64,000 nucleotides of DNA. Origin: Reticulitermes speratus. Taxonomy: Eukaryota > Arthropoda > Insecta > Blattodea > Rhinotermitidae. The translations under genes were made by a program, and so were the position numbers. The notes under the pieces were generated by a model. The model did not search any database. It had not been told where the DNA came from and saw only the letters and a program-made list of their open reading frames with translations. Below, piece after piece: positions 35,545-45,957 of this stretch (positions are counted from its first letter, which is position 1; the number at the start of each line of letters is the position of its first letter). Where the stretch lies: positions 27,010,001 to 27,074,000 of the forward strand of contig JAJKFL010000002.1 in NCBI GenBank assembly GCA_021186555.1, read 5' to 3'.

Positions 35545-36837
35545 TCAGATGCCATAACCCATCGTCAGAACCCTACAGAATAGTTTCTCGCGCTTTGTTT
35601 AATTATATGAAAGTGAACTGTGTCACGGAGTTGGTAGCCCTTGTTCGAGGTAGATAATACACCATGTGCCATCAGGTCTGTGATTACGCACGTATAGGGG
35701 TTAAAGAGGACACTAAATTGCGATAATGACGACCCTAGCACGTCTGAGTCCTGGCCCCTTTCCTTATGAAGGATTATCTTATGACGTCATGTCCGTACAG
35801 TTCTACAACCCCCCCTCCCACAGATAAATATATTTTGAGCCAATAAAATAGATTTTTGTAGGTATTTTGAACGTCGTACACTACAGACAGTCGTATTTTT
35901 TTAATTTTCCACCGTCTCTAATGCCGGAATGGCGTACATGCGTACTGCTATGGACCGAGCAACTTTAGCGACCGGTGAACAGTCCTGAAGTGTTGTGTGG
36001 TAATACGGTTGACAAATTTTAAACGGGCGGTTTATTTAGGTTGTATGTGGGATTTGAGGTTCTCACACCACCGCCGCTTTTAAGAGTCTAGCCTTTTTGA
36101 ATATGACGCGTTGTTGACCGATATATCGGTACCAGCGTTTGTTTATAGAATGTAGACTAACGACATGGCGGCAACATGAAATATGATTTATTTATCTATC
36201 GGTTTTATAGCGATAACTGGAGAATCAGTGCTGCCAGGCATGTGACATTTTGTATGCAAACCCTTCAGTGACTGTGACTGGCCTGAACTGTATAAAGATT
36301 TCGTTCGCACCTCACAGTAGACGTTCCGCCTCCCTTATAAAAACCTATCGGTTAATGCTATATAGGCAAATCGCTGTTTGTTATGAGATTCATACAGGAT
36401 AGATACATAAATGCACAGTGGGGAGAACGTAGAATTTTTCAATGTTAAACTTGGTGTTACACTTAGTAACCACTAGGCTGTAAGGCATGGGCCTCCAACC
36501 TTTTTTTATGGCAAAGGACCGCACTCGTTATTGTGGGCTGGTTTACGGACTGCACGTGGAAAAATGGCATGTGGTACACGTAACAGCCCAAATTATTGTG
36601 TAATTTTTATAGTATAAGAACGCAGAGGTTTTATTGATATTTTGTGATATTTTGTAGGACGAAGCCAACAGCAGGCCAAATTAGAATAACTTGATGCTTG
36701 TACTCCGCAGCGCTACTTTTATCATTGAACAACTTTAAACCCACCAACCTTTTACATAATATTTCAACATACTGCGTAAGTAAGTGGTGTTTTAACAATT
36801 TTAATAACTGGGCTTGTGTACTTTTTAAGTGTTCACT
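35545..36837. other. unannotated stretch with possible hAT terminus
   Basis: No gene recognised. 36484-36600 contains GGCCTCCAACCTTTTTTTAT and GGCAAAGGACCGCACTCG, which resemble hAT-type non-autonomous element ends. The second end was not located. Confidence 0.3.
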
Positions 36838-36888
36838 GTGTTCCCCTGAAGATGGTGTACTGGTGCAAAGAAACATGTCGGGACTCTT
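36838..36888 (+). other. hammerhead-like motif with a GTC cleavage-type triplet
   Basis: Order of parts: TTCCC, then CTGAAGA, a weak stem region, GAAA, CATGTC, then GGGA. TCCC before the core can pair with GGGA after GTC as stem I, AC...GT can form a minimal stem III, and GTC would be the NUH triplet. This matches the hammerhead order of conserved parts. Stem II is poor and there is an extra T after GA. Confidence 0.4.
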
Positions 36889-36934
36889 GTGAAGTTTTCA
36901 ACATATTTTGTTTTAATTTTGTGTACGAGTTAGT

Positions 36935-37097
36935 GGAATATTTCCTGGGGGGGGGGGGGGGGGGGGGTAAAGGCGGCCGGTGCTTAGGGCTGACAACCTT
37001 ACCACCTTCATTTGCCGATTGTCTAGAAATCTGGGAGCCTCAACCTCCTGGAACCCTAAGGGCCTGTCCAGGCCCGTAATGGGATTGCTTTACCTTT
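36935..37097 (+). mobile_element. SINE family A, body-only copy with expanded G-run
   Basis: Starts at the central domain (ATATTTCCTGG) and runs through GGCGGCCGGTGCTTAGGG and ACCTCCTGGAACCCTAAGGG to the GGGATTGCTTTACC tail. The tRNA head is absent. The G-run of the central domain is expanded to 21 bases (36947-36967). Confidence 0.88.
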
Positions 37098-37260
37098 TTT
37101 ACCTGTGTTCAGGGGAGTATGAGAAATTCATACAGCATGTTGTCAGTATCATTATCATCATCGCTGTCATCCCCACCTTTTGTTGTTGCTTATGCCATAT
37201 TAAGTGACTTGTTGCATTCTGGACGACCTCAGTTTGAGGTCCAGCAGTGGCTGTGAGTTT

Positions 37261-37492
37261 GCGTGGTTAGGCCACCAAAAGAACTGTGTGACCTGTCATC
37301 AGACCGCTGTGTATGTTTGCGTGGTTAGGCCACCAAAAGAACTGTGTGACCTGTCATCAGACCGCTGTGTATGTTTGCGTGGTTAGGCCACCAAAAGAAC
37401 TGTGTGACCTGTCATCAGACCGCTGTGTATGTTTGCGTGGTTAGGCCACCAAAAGAACTGTGTGACCTGTCATCAGACCGCTGTGTATGTTT
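37261..37492 (+). repeat. 58-bp minisatellite, 4 units
   Basis: Units start at 37261, 37319, 37377 and 37435, each GCGTGGTTAGGCCACCAAAA...TGTGTATGTTT and practically identical. TGGTTAGGCCACCA inside the unit is near-palindromic. A 58-bp period rotates the frame, so the repeated peptides seen in two frames are artefacts. Confidence 0.95.
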
Positions 37493-37799
37493 GCGTGCGG
37501 AGGATGAAGGCGCTTGAGAGTAGAGTTAAACCTTCACACCGCAACCAACAGGCTGGCGTACAGATAATACAGGCAGTCCCTTTTGAATGTGAAAGGTGCT
37601 CGGGTCCCTAATATCGGCCGCGGTTTTGCTTTTCTGGAGTGAAAAGCTTTGGTAGCTTCTCTCGGCGCCTTAAGAAATGCGTATTAAACTTGCACATTAT
37701 TGAAAGCTGCGTTCCCACGTGTCTTCCAGTTCAGCTGTCATGTTCAGCATACATTCTCACACGACATACCAAACTACGAAGTTGACTTCAGCTGTAACA

Positions 37800-37925
37800 T
37801 TTCTGACCTGTGTTCGAGAGGTGATCTGTTCGAATCTTGGCTGGGACACCGACTATTCTGAATTAGGGTTTTCGTGGTTTTTCTCAGTGTGTTTAGCCAA
37901 GTCTCGGTGTATTGCGTTAACCTTT
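37800..37925 (+). mobile_element. probable diverged tRNA-derived SINE
   Basis: A B-box-like CTGTTCGAATCTTGGCTGGG is followed by GGGTTTTCGTGGTTTTTCTC, a body wording typical of insect SINEs. The A box and ends are unclear. Confidence 0.5.
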
Positions 37926-37939
37926 TGAAGCATGAGTTG

Positions 37940-38185
37940 CATGACCTTTAAACCTTTAAAGTGTAGTGGTTGCTGTATATAAAGCCAGGTTAAACACTCA
38001 AAACTCCTACCTTTGCCCACAATGCATCTGTGTTTTGTTTGGATGTGTGCACAAACAGCGAATATTTCCTTTAGCAGCATTAAGTGGCTGGTGTTTGTAA
38101 CAGAGAGGGAACGTGTTTACTGCGCGGTACGAACTGAATGTTTAAGTAAAATTCAGATTAACTTGCGTCTTTAGAAGGTTAAAGA
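37940..38185 (+). repeat. dispersed repeat R3, copy 3
   Basis: Carries CCTTTAAAGTGTAGTGGTTG, TGTTTTGTTTGGATGTGTGC, ACAAACAGCGAATATTTCC and TGTTTACTGCGCGGTACGAA. The ends CTTTAAACCTTTAAAG (start) and the reverse complement of CTTTAGAAGGTTAAAG (end) are nearly the same sequence, so this copy suggests 16-bp terminal inverted repeats. Confidence 0.65.
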
Positions 38186-39067
38186 TTTAGTTCCCACCAT
38201 ATTGCAAACACTTAAGTCCCCACTGCAAAGACCAATTTGTGTATGCTGTTCTGGAGAGGGGGGGGGGATCGCTGTTCCGAGAGTCATAAGAAACTCATAC
38301 AGTAAAGGTACTCTGTGGACAAAACGCAGAGTTCCTAAATGTTAAATACTATATTTTTATAACCATTGTACTTTAAAGGATTAAATGAGTCCATGATGGT
38401 TTCCTTCCTTATCTTCTCGAATTTATTACTCCCTATCATTGAATTACTCTTTGCTGTACAGTCCTGAGTTACTGACAGCGTCCTTAAATGGATTGAAGGT
38501 GACTAGACAGTAAGTATAGTGTCAGTGTTCGTGATTATTAGGCATCGAAAAAACAGTCACAAACGTCGGAATTCACTTCCAATGTGAAGCGCCTATTTGG
38601 TCGCAAGAACTGATGAAACGCCAGCGTTAAAAATACACAATAGCCTTATGAAGTATGTAACAGCATGAACGTTTGTTTTCGATAAAGCACAAACAATTTT
38701 TGGAAGCATAAAGTACATTGGATGATTGAAAAAGAATCTCGTCCCCATAAACCTTAAAAGCAATCGACCTGACTTAATGAAGCTTGACTGAGCTGAGAGT
38801 GATCTGCGCAATAGCAGTAGAGTGGAGGGTAGCCGACCTTCCACCCACGTGGTCTCATACCGATTCGTTGGAACCAGTACACGAAAGGTCCAAAAAACGG
38901 TAGTAAAGTTGGTGGTCACGACGGGCCGAAATCCCGAACATCGAGACTGTAATTTATACTTAACCTCAGATACAGATTCAGCGATATTAAGTAACGAATA
39001 ACTCATTGTCCGTTGGATGCCCTCGTGACTTGTTGCTCGTGCCTGTGGTACATAGACACTAGTCGTA
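38186..39067. other. unannotated stretch
   Basis: A 159-codon minus-strand frame at 38593-39072 is the longest outside mobile elements, but its translation (for example SGFRPVVTTNFTTVFWTFRV) matches nothing I recognise. The start overlaps a SINE insertion site. A G-run lies near 38260. Confidence 0.4.
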
Positions 39068-39077
39068 GGCAATGTCT

Positions 39078-39338
39078 ATTTTTTTCCTATGGCTCAACAG
39101 CCCCTTGTCGGGTGCCTGGGCCTCCTCATTTCGAGGTTTCATGATCACACACAGACACACCACACTCGGTAGGACTCCTCTGGACGAGGGACCAGCTCGT
39201 CGCAGAGACCTCTACCTGACAACACACAACACTGACAAGAGACAGACATCCATGCCCGCGGTGGGATTCGAACCCACGATCCTAGTAAGCGAGCGGCCGT
39301 AGACCCACGCCTTAGACCGCATGGCCACTGGGATCGGC
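39078..39338 (-). mobile_element. SINE family B copy with TSD
   Basis: GGCAATGTCT at 39068-39077 and GGTAATGTCT at 39340-39349 differ by one base. The tRNA-like head at the right end and the B box (antisense GGGATTCGAACCC) are intact. The T-run at the left is the A-tail. Confidence 0.9.
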
Positions 39339-39349
39339 AGGTAATGTCT

Positions 39350-39965
39350 TACAGATCAGAATTCTTCATGCCAGATTCTGAAGGCCTTCTGTTAATCTAG
39401 ACGTCGGTAGATGAATTGGACAATCTTCATTTTTATTATTAATGTAAAATGTTCTGTAATTTCTTCGTGTCTGTCGTAACCCCACTCCCTCCCTCCCTCC
39501 TCGTATTCTTCTGGTCGTTCCGCTCCCGCGGTCTGCTAAGGTCGCCCTTTCTTATGCTAATGACATTACGTCATTCGTTATAATAGTTATATATCTCCTT
39601 TCTTTCCCCTTCCATCAAGTAAAACATGTCATTTGATTAGTGATCCAGCTGATTTATACCCACGGAATGAATTTAATTAATTTTCTCTTCATTTTACTTT
39701 TTTTTCTTCCGTTCTTAGCCTATTCCCTTCCCTCTCCCTTCGTCTTGCTCTCACAATGTTTCATGTTACATATCTTCACTATCAATCATCTCCGCTACAA
39801 ATCTACGTACTCACAAACGGTCTGCAGTCCAGTCACTTTTAACTTGAGACCCAAGAGCACGTCCGTCAGCGGAATATGGTATCGCGTTTCCTCCCCGCAA
39901 CATGTCCCGTTTTTTCCATAGTAATGGTTTTTCTTTCTCAGTTTCGTATTGTTTCGTGTAAATTT
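39350..39965. other. unannotated stretch
   Basis: T- and C-rich; a 93-codon frame at 39640-39921 is compositionally biased and unrecognised. Confidence 0.35.
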
Positions 39966-40105
39966 GTGTTAAGTATTCAGTATACGTACCTGTTTGATTT
40001 GTGTTAAGTATTCAGTATACGTACCTGTTTGATTTGTGTTAAGTATTCAGTATACGTACCTGTTTGATTTGTGTTAAGTATTCAGTATACGTACCTGTTT
40101 GATTT
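39966..40105 (+). repeat. 35-bp minisatellite, 4 units
   Basis: Units start at 39966, 40001, 40036 and 40071. All are identical in my reading and contain GTATTCAGTATACGTACCTG. Complete identity implies very recent amplification, or possibly an assembly effect. Confidence 0.95.
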
Positions 40106-40149
40106 CACAGTCACTAGCGTCCGTCCTTTTTAGTTTTTTTACGTTGGGT

Positions 40150-40390
40150 TGACTGAAATGTGACAAGCCTGGAGGAAAAGAGAAATGCATACAAGGTCTT
40201 GATGGGGGAACCTGAAAGAAAGAGGCAACTTAGAAAAACTCGGCGGAGATGTGGGATAATATTAAGGTGAATGTTAGAGAAATAGGGTGGGGGGGGGGGC
40301 GTGGACTGGATTTGTCTAGCTCAGGATAGGGACTGGTGGCCGACTGTTGTGAACCCTAGAAATTCAATGAATTGTGGAACTGTATATTCC
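40150..40390 (+). mobile_element. degenerate LINE tail
   Basis: LINE tail type of 332-761. It contains GTCTTGATGGGGGAACCTGA (VLMGEPE), GGGATAATATTAAGGTGAAT (DNIKVN) and GACTGGATTTGTCTAGCTCA with GGATAGGGACTGGTGGCCGA (DWICLAQDRDWWP). A poly-G run near 40288 disturbs the frame. Confidence 0.65.
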
Positions 40391-40789
40391 GATCGAATGC
40401 AGAGGTCGGTTTTGAAGCAGATTTGCTTGGGGTTGAGCTGTTTCTACTGCAATCGTGTAAAGCGTTTCATTATTACTCATCATCGCTTTCAGAATCGCTT
40501 GGCATACCTGTAAATACAAGTCACGGGTAAAGCTGTCTCTGTGCCTAAGCACGCTGTGACGTGTGGGCGTGTAGGCCTAGGGGCTGCTTTACATAGGTCT
40601 ATTCTAGGTATCGACACTAGTTGGGAGTGGAGTAATCTTCCTAGGTTCGCGAGTTCGAATGCACCTTGACCTTGAATGCATGTTACCGCTCGCGCGCTTT
40701 TTGCTCTGGGGTGGTAGAGGCTTTGTGAAAGACCGATTTATCGTCGAAGGGCCCTACCGAATATGTAAATTTTCAAGTATGGATTCATT
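40391..40789. other. unannotated stretch
   Basis: No recognised gene or repeat. Confidence 0.3.
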
Positions 40790-41240
40790 CATGTTACGGA
40801 ACCCGATGTTTCATTACTGTATTCACAAGAGCCCGCCAGTTGTCCGTATCCTGAACCAGATGAACCCAGTCGTTATCCCAAACTGTTTATTTAAGATCCA
40901 TATTAATGTCATCCATCCGCACCTACGTCTTCCAAGTGGTTCTTTCCTCTAGGTTTTCCCACAAAATCCCTGTATGCATGTGTGTTCTCCCCATAAGTAC
41001 CACATGCCCTGCTCCTCTCATCGTTCTTCATTTGGTCGCCCTTGTAATGTGTGATGAGTACAAATCATGAAGGTCCTCATTATGCAGTTTTCTTCAGTCT
41101 CCTTGTACTTTCTACCTCTTAGGCCGAATATCTTCCTTGGCATATAGTCTTGAACACGCTCAGCCTGTGTTCTTCCCTGAATGGGAGAGACCAAGTTTCA
41201 CAGCCATTTGCAACAGACTGGTTATCGCTAAAAATTGTTA
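40790..41240 (-). mobile_element. LINE reverse-transcriptase C-terminal remnant
   Basis: Minus strand. The frame at 41119-41337 contains NGCETWSLPFREEHRLSVF, which matches the YGCETWSLTLREEHRLRVFE region just after the RT domain. Further left the antisense of the DNIKMD and DWVHLVQDTDNW regions follows (TAAGATCCATATTAATGTCA, CAACTGGCGGGCTCTTG-like order). This is longer than the other tails but broken in frame and without defined ends. Confidence 0.75.
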
Positions 41241-41534
41241 TTCTGGAGGGCTTACCTAGTAGATGTATTTTTGGGGTAGTTATCTCGATCAAATTACAAT
41301 AGATTAGAGCTGTAACTTGGGCTGGAAAACAGAACAACTTGATACGTAATGTTCATGGAGATGATCTGCAGAATTAAAAATGAATCTTTGAGACTTGTGT
41401 TTTAAGGATGTTGCTTTAGTGGTATTTAAGCTACGGGTTGTACCATGTACCAGCCACTCGTAGTACATTGTGATTATTCGAAGAATGTGGTCTGAATATA
41501 CATATATATATATATATATATATGTATGTGCGTG
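41241..41534. other. short unannotated flank and AT repeat
   Basis: Ends in an (AT)n microsatellite at about 41501-41523 that continues on the other side of the SINE. Confidence 0.5.
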
Positions 41535-41816
41535 GGCCGGGATAGCGTAGTCGGTATAGTGACTCGCTACGGGCTGGACGGTCCGGGGATCGAATCCCGG
41601 TGGGGGCGAGATTTTTCGCAGCCGTCCAGACCGGCCGTGGGGCCCACCCAGCCTCCTATACAATGGGTACCGGGTCGCTTTCCCGGGGGTAAAGCGGCCG
41701 GGTCGTGGAGTTGACCACCCACCCCTATCTAGTGCCAGGGTCAAAGAAAGAGTAGAGCTATAACTCTACTCCCCCTCTTGGCCTTCATGGCCTGTTCTCG
41801 GGAGAACTTTACCTTT
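41535..41816 (+). mobile_element. SINE family C inserted in an AT microsatellite
   Basis: Head GCCGGGATAGCGTAGTCGGT, perfect B box GGGGATCGAATCCCGG, body GGGGCCCACCCAGCCTCCTA, central domain TTTCCCGGGGGTAAAGCG and tail GAGAACTTTACCTTT. (AT)n lies directly on both sides. It is the cleanest consensus-like head in the window. Confidence 0.93.
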
Positions 41817-41999
41817 TATATATATATGTATATATTTAAAATTGCGGGGGAGGGTGGTGGGGGAAGACACAGAAGGTTTAATAATGTCCGGAGTGCATCG
41901 CAAGTTTTAATAGGTTGCAACACATACACGGAATGAAAACAGGTGCTTAATAAATTCCTCGCCATTATGGAACTGGAAAATTTATTACCGTAGTCGCAA

Positions 42000-42115
42000 G
42001 ACCACAGAACTAGGCTTTTTCCTGAGCCAGTTGAATCCAGTCGACACTCGTGGATCCTGTGTCTTTAAGATCTGCCTTAACATTGTACTCCCATGCACGC
42101 TTAATTTTCTGGTTT
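42000..42115 (-). mobile_element. LINE tail remnant flanking a SINE
   Basis: Antisense blocks CTGAGCCAGTTGAATCCAGT and TAAGATCTGCCTTAACATTG correspond to the DWIDLAQ and DNIKxDL regions of the LINE tail type. Very diverged. Confidence 0.5.
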
Positions 42116-42122
42116 GATAGTA

Positions 42123-42387
42123 AATATGTTTTTTATGGCTGGACAGCCCTTGTGGGCCACGGCCGCCTCATTATCGAGGCTTCGTGATCACACTCAGACA
42201 CACCACACTCGGTAGGACTCCTCTGGACGAGGGATCGGGATCGGCCCGTCGCAGAGACCTTTGTCTGACAACACACAACACTCACAATAAACGGACATCC
42301 ATGCCTCCGGCGGAATTCGAACCCGCAATCCCAGCAAGCGAGCGGTCGCAGATCCACGCCTTAGACCGCACGGACACAACGATCGGC
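42123..42387 (-). mobile_element. SINE family B copy with 9-bp TSD
   Basis: TTGATAGTA at 42114-42122 recurs at 42388-42396. The head and B box (antisense GGAATTCGAACCCG) are visible; there is a small duplication inside the 'gggatcgggatcggcccg' block. It inserted next to an old LINE remnant. Confidence 0.9.
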
Positions 42388-42396
42388 TTGATAGTA

Positions 42397-44624
42397 TATC
42401 TTAAATATGAATTAAAACATAGTACTGTAATATAAAATGTCTTGAAATATATCTGCTGTTGTGTACGGATGAGAAACCTTGTCTCATACACTTAAGAATA
42501 CATAATCAGATTTTAGAGCAAAGTTCTGGGGGAAGAATTTGCATCTGAGGGACAGTAATTAAGAGTGGAGTGGGGGAAAGAAAGTTTTTGAATATCTTAT
42601 TCGCTCAGTATTATTGGATTATTAAATGAAGAGCAGTAAAATTGGTCTGACATGTAGCATGTTTCTTTCACTCAGTAAGTTTCTGGAATGTGTTGTTTCG
42701 TAAACCTTGTGGAATGAATTTCGGTCCAACTCACCACACCATCATCAACATCGTCACATTGTCCCGATTTGTTTAGTATATGAACGATCCTTATCATCAC
42801 CATGGCATTGTTTTTCCAGACCCAATGCCGGAACTTGCCCCTCCGTCTGGATTTCCATGTACTAGTTGGAATCCCTTGTTGATTTCGTGTTCGTAATTTT
42901 CGTATATCGAACATAGTCATCGTAATGGATACCTCAGTCGGGGCGAGACTGTTGTCGCATGAATTATGATAGTTTTACTTGTAAAAATCTAAAATTACAC
43001 TTTAATATACATCCGGATAGCTGTTCACCTTCCATATCACCCTAATCTCTGGTATAATGCTTCTCAAGCTGTGTAGTGCCGTTAAGTGCCTAGTAAAGAA
43101 GGAAACCATATACTGTTCCTAGTGCTAAAAGCATTTTTAAATATATCTCGTAAAATATATTCTTTATTCTTATGCGTAAAGTTTATTGCCCAATTCCTTC
43201 GTGAGTGTCGTTTTAACAGGTTCCTAAATTTGATATTTTAGTGTGTTGACGTTGTAGAAGTGAGATTTTTGTCCGTTTGGTCAGTTTAGCTGCTTCTAAT
43301 GGATTCCATACATTCTGAACTTTACTCAAACATTCAGCCAAAGACGTTAAAACGTCTGGGCGTTGTTTCTCTCCTTCCCTCTCAAATAGTATCGAAATTC
43401 GACCCAACCTTGTTTCTGCTCAGCTTTTGGCTTCGCAATTGAGGCATTTAATTAATGGTAAATGGAAGACGAAAATCGATGCTTGTGTTAGATGTGTCCT
43501 CTCTGGCTGGAAGTGTTTCGTGTTCACTTGCACTACTCTTGTCATGTCAAACGTAACAGTTCGTTGGGCATTCTTTTATTCAGGAATGCTCCTGATCTGT
43601 TAATATGTTAGATAAAACTGAGCTAGCGTTTGTTTTCTCATCTGTCAGTTGTTCACGAGTAACTGTAGCAAGGAAAGGTCGGTGTCAGAGGAAGCAACAG
43701 CAGCTACTGCTACTATTTGCAATGTCCTATTTGCGAGAAAGCTGGGAGAGAGGGGGGGGGGGGTTGCAGAACTGAGTTGGGAGTCTGGTAAACATTCGTG
43801 TGGACCTGCTGTGCGATTTGCTCATGTTTCTGCACAACAAATATTTACACGTTTATGACGAGACTGCGATGGACATTTTACCGCAATTTTCTCTTTGAAT
43901 TTACAGTTCAGCTTTAAATTTATTAATAAATAAGATGAGATTCATTTTGCTAGTGTTTGAATTTTGTATGGAAATTATGTTGATTGTTTCACGGTGATAT
44001 ATTAAGCTGAAAGGAATGTTTATTCGTTGTACCTCACACTTAGCCTACTTGTTCTGCTCACACTCTGAGTCGCCAGAATATAATACAGCAAACAATGTGT
44101 GACTCCGTAATTGTGTTACCGGACGCAGCCTTCTGCGCGGTTTGACTCAACTAATAAATATTTGATTTCATGACACTGTAATTATCATTTATTGTTGCAG
44201 GAAGATTGTAAGGGCAATAATTGAGCATTAAGGTCACTGTATTATGCAGGTTAGCAAATAAACAAGTTAGGGTATGAAGTGTATACTATACTGTATTATA
44301 CTTTTCCCAAGTGGGCACAAGATGCCACTGTCTCGTGATACACCGCCTGTTTATTATCTAATAGATTTAGAGCCGGTATATTTCCTTTTCCTTATATGCA
44401 AAATAGACAGCCTCTCTTGGGTGCATTTCATTTTTTAGGGGAATAATAGTCCGACGTTTCTCTGCTAATGTTAGGTTCTTTAAAATTAGCTTTATTTCAT
44501 CGAGTGGCAACTTACATCAGTCTGGCCAACTGTAGCATAGCAAGTCAATCCTAAAACGTTCTCACGATTGTGTATTACACTTAGGATTTCGTGGTTTCTG
44601 GATTGGCGAATAATAGGCCTATAC
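42397..44624. other. unannotated stretch
   Basis: About 2.2 kb without a recognised gene or repeat. There is a 12-base G-run near 43752. Confidence 0.4.
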
Positions 44625-44910
44625 GACGTTTCGGAAGTTGGATCTGTTCCCATTATCAGGTATGACAAAAGAGGGCCAGCCGCTGGACAAGCAGTCAGCT
44701 ACCTCTGAATGTGCACCTAGGATTATGTTTTGTCAGTGGGAGATATTAAGAAAATTGTGTAAATGCCCTTGAAGACCTAACACAGTATTCGTAGATCTAA
44801 GCCCTCATGAGTTGTCCAGTGATTGAGAATTTTGTTTTCCTATCGGATTCATCTGGGTAGGTAGCTTCGCACCTGAGGACGGAAACATTAGTTTATCGAA
44901 ACGTTATGTT
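44625..44910. repeat. foldback-like pair FB4 of hammerhead-like motifs
   Basis: An inverted pair of the motif: minus strand at 44625-44662 (CCTGATAAT, stem GGAA...TTCC, GAAACGTCG) and plus strand at 44870-44910 (CCTGAGGAC, stem AAAC-ATTA-GTTT, GAAACGTTA). Outside the motifs the arms are too diverged to align, so this is an older member of the foldback type. Confidence 0.5.
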
Positions 44911-45778
44911 CTTTTCGGCTTACTGACCGATCGACTAAGTACAAGCACCAAACAATCCTATAATGCAGCAACTTTATGAATACCTTTTTCCCTTAGAATA
45001 CATCTGTTATTAAGGACTTCTACTTGAAGTCAAGTCTGTTGCGGAAAAGAAGGGAATGGTTTCGGTGAAAGTTTTTTCTTGTCTTCTACGAAAGACCGAT
45101 GACCTTTAGTCAGAAATGTCTTTCAACCCTCACACAATTTTGCCTGTTCACTGACATTTCACGGTATCACTTTGTGTGTTATTACCGACGAATACACAGC
45201 ACTGGAGCCATGAATGATCCGAAATGGGCGAATTATTCTTGGAGGAAAATTAGAAAGATGTTACTTATTGACGGCATGTTGATGAGATATAAATTAGAAG
45301 ACAGTCACATAGTTAGCTGCAGTTAGTGTGTCCCAACAGTGGCGGCTTGTGGCGTGGGGTTCTTGGTACTGACAGTTTGTATTCATATTGAAATGTGTAG
45401 CTGAAAATCAACAGTAATGGTTCTGCTGTTTTTATCTACCTTCATTTCTTGTGTGTGCACGATTATAAGACTTTAAATATCTTAAAGAGCAATCACAGTG
45501 CTTTCTTAAAGTTTATTAAAATTATACCATGGTCCGTAAGTGCAGGATTACATGACTAATGTGACAACAGCTGCATCATCATCATTACCATCTTTAACAA
45601 CAACGTAGTTGCGCCCCTGAGACTGATATTTGTGACATAGTCTAACTACAAGCGAGTGTTTCTGCACAATGTATGTCCAAACATGAAGAGATACTGTTGT
45701 TGGCCGAGCCTGATTACAGTGTGGTGGGTGTCTTTGCGGCGAATATCCGGCCTTAGACATTCCGTTTTACGTGCTTCC
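44911..45778. other. unannotated stretch
   Basis: No recognised gene or repeat. Confidence 0.3.
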
Positions 45779-45789
45779 TAATTGTCGCC

Positions 45790-45946
45790 CTCAGCCTCAG
45801 AAATGAGTACCAGGGGGTAAAGGCGGCCGGTGCGTAGGCATGACAACCTTACCACCTTCATGTGCCGACTGTCTAGAAATCTGGGAGCCCTAACCTCCTG
45901 GAACCCTAAGGGCCTGTCCAGGTCTGTAATGAGATTGCTGCTGCTT
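45790..45946 (+). mobile_element. SINE family A, body-only copy with 11-bp TSD
   Basis: TAATTGTCGCC at 45779-45789 recurs at 45947-45957. The insert begins at CTCAGCCTCAGAAATGAGTA and contains the central domain and 3' part but no tRNA head. The TSD shows that the missing head reflects truncation at insertion and not later loss. Confidence 0.92.
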
Positions 45947-45957
45947 TAATTGTCGCC

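Noticed and set aside
36979-37207. 75-87-codon frames near 37 kb
   Set aside because: They arise from the SINE family A body and the adjacent G-run.
37261-37492. CRISPR-like array
   Set aside because: Units are contiguous without unique spacers and the surrounding DNA is eukaryotic, so it is a minisatellite. The same applies to 19101-19802 and 39966-40105.
38593-39072. 159-codon minus-strand frame as a host gene
   Set aside because: No domain, no recognisable similarity, and its start overlaps the SINE insertion site. Its length is possible by chance in sequence of this composition.
41526-41744. 62- and 146-codon frames near 41.6 kb
   Set aside because: Products of the family C SINE; the same peptides appear at 30 kb.
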